From Trichinella spiralis (lineage: Eukaryota; Nematoda; Enoplea; Trichinellida; Trichinellidae): a stretch of DNA of 33,738 nt. The translations under genes and the position numbers were made by a program. Position 1 is the first letter of the stretch. The number at the start of each line of letters is the position of its first letter. The stretch is taken from contig CM012954.1 of assembly GCA_000181795.3 (NCBI GenBank), positions 6,723,249-6,756,986 on the forward strand, written 5' to 3'. Below are positions 26,377-33,738 of this stretch, piece by piece. The notes beneath the pieces were generated by a model. That model searched no databases, was not told the DNA's origin, and saw nothing but the letters and a program-made list of their open reading frames with translations.

Positions 26377-28030
26377 CAGCCATCATTCTAGTTTTATTTT
26401 AATAAAATTTGCCCTTTTGCTTATTCTTATTCGTTATTTTAACTTACTATTTCAGCAGAGTGTATTATTTAAAATAAAAGTTTTATGTTGAATTTTCCAG
26501 GGAAACAAATGTATCACACCTGAAGCAATATCGTCGCAGTAAGCCTAACATTGATATTCGTGTCGCGCATAACATCAAAACGGAAAATTTTTCGCTTCAC
26601 ATTCACATTTCATTTCCCTATTCAGCAAGGTTAGAAAAGACGGTCTGTTGTTTTGTTCATTTGCCCTTGTTGAAAATTTCTACTTTGTTTATCATTGATT
26701 GCATACATAATATTTCATTTTTGTATCTCTATTCGTGAACATCTTGATTTAATATAGACGAATTTCATTGAACGTGCAAAAAAAAACAACAAGGGCATGT
26801 TTTATTCTTTGCATGTAAAGCTGAATCTGCGAACTTGGGTAAGTCAACATTTCAATTATAATGAGAAATTATTCATTTAAGATCGGTATTTCTTTACGTA
26901 ACTACACTAAACTTTGCTAAATTAGAACTTTCTACATTAAAACGCTTTCACAGATCTACGCAGTAATTGGTTTTATTCGATCAGAAATATATTGGTCGAG
27001 TCAAGGTCAAATTGTATTTTATCATTTTTGAGCACTATTCGAAAATATTATCTGCACTATTCACTAATATAAACGTATTATAGAAAGTGAAAAGATATTA
27101 TAAACCAGGTATCCAATTTTATATTGTATTGGAAAATATTATTATATTACGTTTTTGCATAAGTTTATCGATTTTTAATACCAAAGTGAAATTATCCATT
27201 GTCATTTTCAATACTGCACGTTGTACTGTTTTAAATGGATGTCTTCGTAACTGTAAAAGCATTACCTGAAAATTTACTCGTTTACTTACAATACCATATC
27301 CTATCATAAGTGAAACTCATTTTTCATAAAAACGATCATCAAGTCGTTTTCAAGAATTCATTCACACATCTTCGAGCAGATAAAAAGAAATACTCACAAT
27401 TTGGAAAGATTTTCAAGTAGTTCGGTGTTTTCACAAGTAAGTTTAATGGATGAAGAAAGATTTTATTTGTAAAATTTTTAAGATCTATAATTCTACTGTT
27501 AATTTCTTTTGTTGAAAATACATAGTGCATGGTTGAAATAATTTTTTTTTGTTCGAAGTGAAGGTGCTGTAAAAATTTGTTACTTAGCTAACATGGCAAC
27601 GTCAGCACAGTAGTTCTTGAACTGGTCGAACGTACTTTTTCTTTCAACTTTTAAATTTAATTTAAAATAGTTTTAAAAATTAATAAGTTTTTTTTCAAAT
27701 AATCTTTATAAAGTAAGAAAAAATTGTGGATGTACTTGAATTTTATTATTGTTTTATCTTATAAGACTAATTAAATTTTAAATAGATTTCACTTATAATC
27801 TTTAATTTTAATACTGTTTCTGCACATAGATATTTTAAATGCTAATTTTACAACTCTATTGTAGTTAGATGATTTCTCATTTTTTATAATAAAAAAAAGT
27901 ATTTCTTGCAGAAATAAATTTGTTAATTAATTTAAAATTATATAGTAACTAAATTCAAATTTTTAAATCTTTCGGAAATGCACTTTGTACATCCTACATT
28001 GAATAAATAAATAGGATACAGTATGGCACA
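26377..28030. other. AT-rich intergenic stretch, PDCD5 to SET
   Basis: After the PDCD5 poly(A) signal I see no coding region. Frames near 27087-27530 on both strands are short, AT-driven and overlap one another. No tandem repeat stands out. Confidence 0.5.
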
Positions 28031-28257
28031 ATCAGGTTCAGCGCGGTGTTACTTCCCGCTTTGTGGGTGGAGCGCAGTAGTTTGGATGCAGTTGCCGCGA
28101 TTGTGGCGACTTCTGTCGATGTAAATTGCTTTTGCGCGTTGGACGGTCTGTTATATTGGCGAGCTTATTGGACGACACACGTCTGAACGCGTGCCTGTTC
28201 AGTTGTGAACTTAACGTGCTTTTCTCTTTTATTTTAAGCTTCAACATTAGTAGCAAC
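28031..28257 (+). promoter_or_regulatory. SET promoter / leader, GC-rich island
   Basis: GC content rises abruptly at about 28040-28160, with CG-containing words and a cttcccgcttt block that resembles an E2F-type site (by resemblance only). A T-rich acceptor-like site (ttttattttaag, AG at 28237-28238) lies 19 nt before the ATG. The SET frame is open upstream to about 28126 but holds no ATG there, so I treat that part as leader. Confidence 0.45.
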
Positions 28258-29969
28258 ATGTCCGCCGCTCCTGGCAGTCCTGCTCGCAAGACCCGAAAAT
28301 TGGATGTGGATGACGACGGCGACGACGTGAACTATCCCAACATTACGCAAAAGGCGCTCGAAGAGATTGACAATTGTCAAAATGAAATTGATGCATTGAA
28401 TGAGAAAGCTAGCGAAGAGATTCTGAAAGTTGAGCAAAAGTACAACAAGTTGAGAAAGCCGCATTTTGAACGTCGGGATGAATTAATTAAGAAAGTTCCC
28501 CATTTTTGGGTTTCTGCCGTAAGTGAATTTTCTCCTTTTCAACGTGTAATCAGCGCATGGCACACAATTTTTCAGCCATCTCCGTGGCAAAATTTTATTT
28601 TCAACACAACCTTGCTGAAGCTTTTTATTATTCAGTTATTGTTCAAACAAAATGTTTGCATTTCTCAGTTACATTTGGCATATTTGATTAGAACTTAGAT
28701 TTCGTCTAACTCAACTTCATTAGTGGGTGTTTGTCTTGATTGGGCTGTTAAATTTGAAGAAAGCAGTACACTTTCAACGTACGCATTGTGGTTTTTACTT
28801 ACATTTTGAAAGTTCATATCACATCTTTGCCTGAATATGCTTGCATTTTACTTTTTCGATTGTTCTTGATTTGTTTTTTTTTCACTTATTTGGTTGAAAG
28901 GTCACACGGGCGTTCTGATTCTTCTGTTTTCTGGCTGCCAATAGGTCAATGGGTAGCGTCACTTGCCGATGGTTTTGAATAAAGGTCGGTCGGCTTGGTG
29001 AATTTGCAGATTTTCGTATTTAGTGAAAGCATTTGAGAGATTTTTACTATGTTGGTATTGTTGATGTAATGTTTACAATGTCACAATTATGACAATATTT
29101 CTACTCATGTTTTCTAGCTGAATATGTTTAGCAAATCACATTGTATTTGAAATGCTAATTTTACTTTAATTTCTGTTTTAGTTTGTCAACCATCCGCAAA
29201 TTGCGCCTATACTTGACGAAGACGAAGAAGAATGTCTTCATCATTTGACTAAGCTGGAAGTTGAAGAATGTGAAGACATAAAGTCTGGCTATCGACTGAA
29301 GTTTTACTTTGAAGAAAATCCATTTTTCGAAAATGATGTTTTAATCAAAGAATTTCAGCTGGGACGTATTGGTAAATTAGAAAACTTTATTATTATTATT
29401 GTCGTCGTTGTTGTGGATTTTGATTGTACATTTTGATCGTTTGAATGTTAGACCCAGTTTCGACATCTACTGAAATAAAATGGAAGGAAAATATGAATTT
29501 GACGAAAATCGCGCATCCCATGCAGAAGGGAAAAAAACGAAGCTTGGACAATGAACCACGAACATTTTTTGGTTGGTTCTTGGATAATGCTGATGCATCG
29601 TCGGACGAGATTGCGGAGGTATATTTGACAGTTTTATAAACAATGAATGGTTTAAAACGTATATAGATATAATTATAGATAATCAAAGATGACATTTGGC
29701 CGAATCCTCTGCAGTATTATCTCATACCAGAATCTGATATGAATGACAACGCTGAAGGGGATAGGTAAATAAAGTCGGAATTTTGCATATTTTGCAAATC
29801 AATTTACCGTTAGTGTTTTAATAACAGAGGTGCTTTCTTTTTTAGTTATAGCGATGGAGAAGAAACGGATGATCAAGTAGTGCTGGTGGACAACAACAGT
29901 GAAGAAGAGGGAGAAGGCGACAATTATGATGAAGATGAAGAGGAAGAAGAAGAAGAGGACGATGGCTAA
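28258..29969 (+). CDS. SET: SET / TAF-I (NAP-family histone chaperone, PP2A inhibitor)
   Basis: Nuclear histone chaperone of the NAP family. SET also inhibits PP2A and is part of the INHAT complex. Exons are 28258-28518, 29182-29371, 29452-29618, 29679-29764 and 29846-29969. All phases agree and give 275 residues (human 277-290). It shows the N-terminal coiled-coil backbone helix ([20 protein letters not shown], then [17 protein letters not shown]), the earmuff domain ([34 protein letters not shown]), the signature [15 protein letters not shown], and a C-terminal acidic tail of mostly D/E from about residue 236. A basic patch KTRKL near the N terminus may help nuclear entry. The first intron (663 nt) is long and the others are 60-81 nt. 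AATAAA lies at 30102-30107. Confidence 0.96.
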
Positions 29970-32253
29970 TATATATTGCCTACAATTATTTTAAAAAACA
30001 TTGTCGGTAGTTTATATATCTATCTCACGGAACCATATATTTGCGTGGACAGTGCTTGTCTGTATGAATTTGTGGCTAAGACACTGTTATGGTCATTACT
30101 AAATAAATTAGAGGTTACGTATTGTACTTGGTAATTAGATATTAAAACATTTGGAAAGGGAGTATAGTTTGTTTGCTCTTTTTGCACACATCACATTCTT
30201 CAAGCGCCATCCATGCAGGCGATGCCTTAGGCAATGTTGAAGTTCATTTATGTGCTAGGATGTGATTGTGCTTTAAACAGGGCTTTGCGAAATGCATTTC
30301 TGAAACAAATTCATTTGAAGTAGTGTAATTTTCCTTCAAAGAAGAATTCTTTCGTTATTATTGAAATGTTTTCCTTGGCAGTACAGTATGCTGAAAAAAG
30401 GTATAAATTTTTTTAGAAACATGTTTAATGATGTTTCCGATCACTTTTTAAACAGCAAATTAACAGCAATAATTTTTTTCATTTACATTAAAATATTTTG
30501 TCATTTTCTTCAAAAATAATAAAAGATTTCATTGTACACTGCTGAGATAATATAAACTAATAATCTTCATTCAACGTTTGAATTACTGAAAACTTTCAAA
30601 TGTATTGAATTTTATTAAACGTTGCATAACTTTGGAATTTATCATCTCAAATGAACATCATAAAGACTGTTATCTTTCCATTGTTTTGACATCCGAATCT
30701 AATTATTATAATTATGCACTACTTCGTTAGATTAATGAATGATTTTATTTTATTTCTTTTACATTTTCAAGTGCAGATATTAACAATAATGTAAAACACT
30801 ACATAAAATAATGTAAAATACATCCTATTGATTACTCAAATTTTCTAACTTCAACATGACAAAAGTTTGTTAAAATCAATGAAAGAAATTTATTCTTTCA
30901 TCGTCTGTTTTTTAAATAGAATTTCTTAAAAATTTCATTCCTATATTATTGGTTTATGAATTACAGTAAAATGACTTTCACGTGTTATATTACAGTGTAT
31001 TTTAACTTTAATCTAGTGTATTTATAAAGATTATATGTATTATTATCAAATAACATAATAAATAATCTAAACATATTTAAAATATTTTTTATAATATAAC
31101 TGAATATTGAATACTGCTTAAAAATATTTTTCCTCTTTTACTGACCAATATGTAAAGAAATCGAATAAATTTGAAATGTGCAGTATTATGTAATAAAAAA
31201 TTGCAATTCAGTTAGGAATATGTGCTCGTCAACGTTCAGTTTTTAAAACTGTTTACGTAAATTTTTATCGGTTGTTTGCAGATTATTACTAACATTATGT
31301 ACCGTAACTATCATTTTCTGTACTTAATTAATGAATATATATATGTAAGTGTTGAGAAATTGACAACTGTTACGGGTTATATGAATTTGTGTATGTGCGT
31401 GTGTGTGAAAAAACAGCTAAAAACAATGAAAAAATTCCACTGTCAAATTCCAGGTCAAATGTTACGTTGTTATGTAATTAAAAATTTGGACCAATGTAAT
31501 AAAAAAGTATTGTAGCTAATCAAAGCAGAAAAAGTTCAATTAAAGAAAAGTTTAGGCGAGACAACCAATGCTATTACGCCATAACGATGCAATCCAATGA
31601 AAACTGGACCTTTTGCCAACCAATTCAAAATCATCCCTGAAAATTTTACCGAGAGAAACTAAACCGTTAAATAAGATTAATAAAATGTTTTAACACGTTT
31701 ATCTGCATATAAAAGTGTTTTTAAATTCAATATGTATCAGTTATGGAACCGAAGCAAAATAGATGCTCTTCTCAATTACAGATAAAACATATCTAGATTT
31801 TGATCTGCGTTTGAAATAACAGAGTGGGTTGACCAAAACAATTAAGATTACAAGTCGGTGTGATGTACGTGCGCTTCCAGTGTTCATAATAGGTGGACAA
31901 CAGAAAAAATTACTAATGCACTAAAATAATTTTTCAACGCTCCGTTATGCAAATAGTGAACATCTCAGAAAAGCCATCCGTAACGGTGCGCATGTATGTT
32001 CGATTTAGTAGCAAGTAGTGGCGTCGTCAAACGTTCGCTGTTATGGCGTTTAATAACTAATCAAGTCCATTTTAATCACTAAAAATTATTACATTTTTCT
32101 ACTTGTGTTACCTTATGTTAAAATTTTATACATTCTAATCTTAAACGTTATTTTTAATTAAGGATTAGGTAATTTTTATATTTCAAAATTCAATTCAACG
32201 TTCATTGTACGATAAGGTGGTCAGTTATTGTATAATGTTTTGTATTTTTCTAG
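29970..32253. other. AT-rich intergenic stretch downstream of SET
   Basis: It holds the SET 3' UTR up to about 30.1 kb and then AT-rich DNA. The frame at 31276-31515 has no family match that I recognise and no clear splice context. GC is slightly higher at about 31860-32050, which could be a promoter for the exon-like blocks that follow. Confidence 0.45.
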
Positions 32254-32371
32254 ATATGAAGAGTGAAATGAAAAAAGTGCAAACAAATTGAAGAGAACGC
32301 AATCGAAACAAAGCATAACAAAAGAGACTAATTCAGCAGGTATATACGGTTCCCCCGTGCATCCCAATATT
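32254..32371 (+). pseudogene. First copy of a duplicated exon-like block
   Basis: A 118-nt block follows an acceptor (tttttctag), has an ATG after two bases and ends at a gtaagt donor. It aligns with the block at 33164-33282, sharing the start ATGAA, the following GAA(A/G)TGAA(A/G)AAA, and the end (TAT(A/G)T(A/G)CGGTT ... TTGTAAG or similar). The ATG frame closes after 11 codons, unlike the second copy, so if the block is coding this copy is degenerate. It may instead be part of a non-coding transcript. Confidence 0.35.
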
Positions 32372-33163
32372 GTAAGTTTCGAATAGTGATGCTTCAGTAG
32401 GATGAAGTTATGCTTTAGTTTATTTTTAATTTATTTAAGTTTCTGATAAGATGCAAATCAGCTATATTACGGTAAAATTTTACTTTTCGTTATTTGTATT
32501 ACAGTAAAGATTTATTTACAGAAAAATGTTTTTGTCGCACTTTTTAACCAGTGGTTTGTAATAAAAGATCGGTTTTGTTTGTTTATTAGGCATAGCATAA
32601 TCGATTGAAAATGAAAATGACACATTAGCTAGGCAAGCTTTTATTTGAAAAGCTTTCACTTGAAAGCATCTTTTTTCCTCATAATATTTAACTTCATTTT
32701 TACTTCATGGTTTTTCTTTTCAAAACATTTTTGTTTTGACTAACTCAATGTTTTTGTTTTGGTATTTCTTTGTCAGATAGTTTATATTTTGACTGGATTT
32801 TAAATGTTAAGGTCATTTTTGAATTTTCCAATCGTTCTCATTGGTTGAATTTGGCAGTGCATCTCTATTTTTTTTCAAATCATTTCAAATAATTTTCACT
32901 CACTGTACAGAAGTTGCTACAGTTGCAATGCGCTGTGTATGAATTTTCGTCGTTCGTATTATACTAGTGTCACCTTAGAATTCATCATTGAGAACTGAAT
33001 GGTATTTGGTTTTTCTACTTATATTACATTTTTTCGAAGCTGAGAATAATCATTTTCATAAAGACACTTTTACTTGCTCTGTTATAATATTCTATTTTCC
33101 AGTTGTTAAGTTTACAGTGTGATAATGAGAATATTTTCGATTTAACCATTATAATTTTTACAG

Positions 33164-33282
33164 ATATGAATATCGAAGTGAAGAAAACCGTAAATGCAGA
33201 GGAGACGAAGCTGAACGCGGACAACACGAAGCAGAACAATAGACGAGAACAGTATGTGCGGTTTCTTGTTGGTTTAGATTCT
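33164..33282 (+). CDS. Second copy: candidate first exon of an unknown gene (partial)
   Basis: A 119-nt block follows the acceptor aatttttacag. The ATG at 33166 opens exactly 39 codons in phase 0 to a gtaaga donor. The peptide is polar and N/K/E-rich (MNIEVKKTVNAEETKLNADN, then NTKQNNRREQYVRFLVGLDS, the two quotes sharing one N). No signal peptide, and I recognise no family. The next exon, if any, lies beyond the window. The duplicate at 32254-32371 shares both splice sites, which supports the boundaries but not the coding status. Confidence 0.35.
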
Positions 33283-33738
33283 GTAAGACTGGGTTAGGGA
33301 TAATTCGAAAGGGCGAAGTTATTCCTATGCTAAATTAAGCGACTTAAGCTTGTTATATGTAAGATGTAAGTAAGATATTTTTCACTGCGAAATTCCATTT
33401 TTTGATTTTTTGATTTTACGTTGAGACTAGGTAAGAATTCATCTATGGAAAGTATTTCTACCACCCTTAACCAATTTTAATACTGTGAGCTTTCTGTCTG
33501 TTCATTAAGCACATAAAGAACCATCGAAAATCATCTTTTCTTTACTTAAACAAGCTTTCACTTGCAAGCGATTTACTGGAAAGCGTCTTTTTATATAAGA
33601 AATCAACTTTCATTTATGTAGGCCATTTTGAATTTTCAAACCTGAAATTCAAACAAGCGAAGGCGTGTTTTGACTAAATTAATTTTTTTTGTTATGGCGT
33701 TTTCTACCCATATAGTTTATAATTTTTGACTGAATTTG

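Larger units (their letters stand above)
32254..33738. repeat. Tandem duplication, period about 0.91-0.93 kb
   Basis: Copy one runs from about 32254 to 32810 or further, and copy two from about 33164 to the window end. Matching landmarks are the exon-like blocks (offset 910); agctttcacttg with gaaagc and tcttttt nearby (32651 and 33553, offset about 902); tgttttgacta (32732 and 33666, offset about 934); and tagtttata followed by tttgactg (32778 and 33713, offset 935). Identity is moderate and offsets drift through indels, so the duplication is not recent. The right edge is cut by the window. Confidence 0.65.

Noticed and set aside
28126-28257. In-frame extension of SET upstream of its ATG
   Set aside because: No ATG in the extension, an acceptor-like site interrupts it, and the SET family N terminus is well served by the Met at 28258.
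33290-33300. gggttaggg, telomere-like word
   Set aside because: A single occurrence without tandem repetition, and the typical nematode telomere unit is TTAGGC.

Overview
The window looks like nuclear DNA of a small-genome invertebrate, most likely a nematode. It is AT-rich (about two-thirds A+T by eye). Most of its introns are 45-100 nt, with GT..AG ends and pyrimidine-AG acceptors. Several start codons sit only 1-30 nt after an acceptor-like site, as expected if mRNAs receive a trans-spliced leader. The eIF2-beta is a short 247-residue form. I lean towards an enoplean or clade I nematode (the Trichinella/Trichuris side), but this is inference and a search could overturn it.

Six genes are clear, and I rebuilt their exons by hand with splice phases checked. 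They are the inner-membrane translocase TIM17 (+, 9840-10803, 6 exons); a cytosolic L-asparaginase with C-terminal ankyrin repeats (-, 13881-11183, 13 exons); translation factor eIF2 beta (+, 14876-15671, 2 exons); the stress MAP kinase JNK (+, 21752-24843, 6 coding exons, with a GC-rich 5' region from about 19.6 kb); PDCD5 (+, 25996-26376, single exon); and the histone chaperone and PP2A inhibitor SET/TAF-I (+, 28258-29969, 5 exons). TIM17 and the asparaginase converge with 379 bp between stops. The asparaginase and eIF2 beta diverge with about 1 kb between starts. The genes are unrelated housekeeping or signalling genes and do not form a pathway.

The left 9.8 kb is gene-poor. It holds a degenerate minisatellite of about 39 bp (425-900), a candidate two-exon small gene with a nearby poly(A) signal (1470-2319), two weaker exon-like frames (4572-4772 +, 5840-6088 -), a G11 run followed by a purine-rich tract, and a cluster of diverged direct and inverted repeats (about 6.9-9.35 kb) that resembles an old, unclassified non-autonomous element. 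Introns and intergenic DNA carry TA, GATA, TATC/TTA and GTT microsatellites.

The right end (32.25-33.74 kb) has a roughly 0.91-0.93 kb tandem duplication. Each copy holds a 118-119 nt exon-like block with an acceptor, an ATG two bases later and a GTAAG donor. The second copy is open throughout and may be the first exon of a gene running off the window.

I saw no CRISPR array, rRNA, convincing tRNA or virus-derived element. No wholly new multi-gene system is evident. The best candidates for something undescribed are the small gene near 1.5-2.3 kb, the repeat cluster, the duplicated exon block at the right end, and the ATG-less open frame upstream of JNK.
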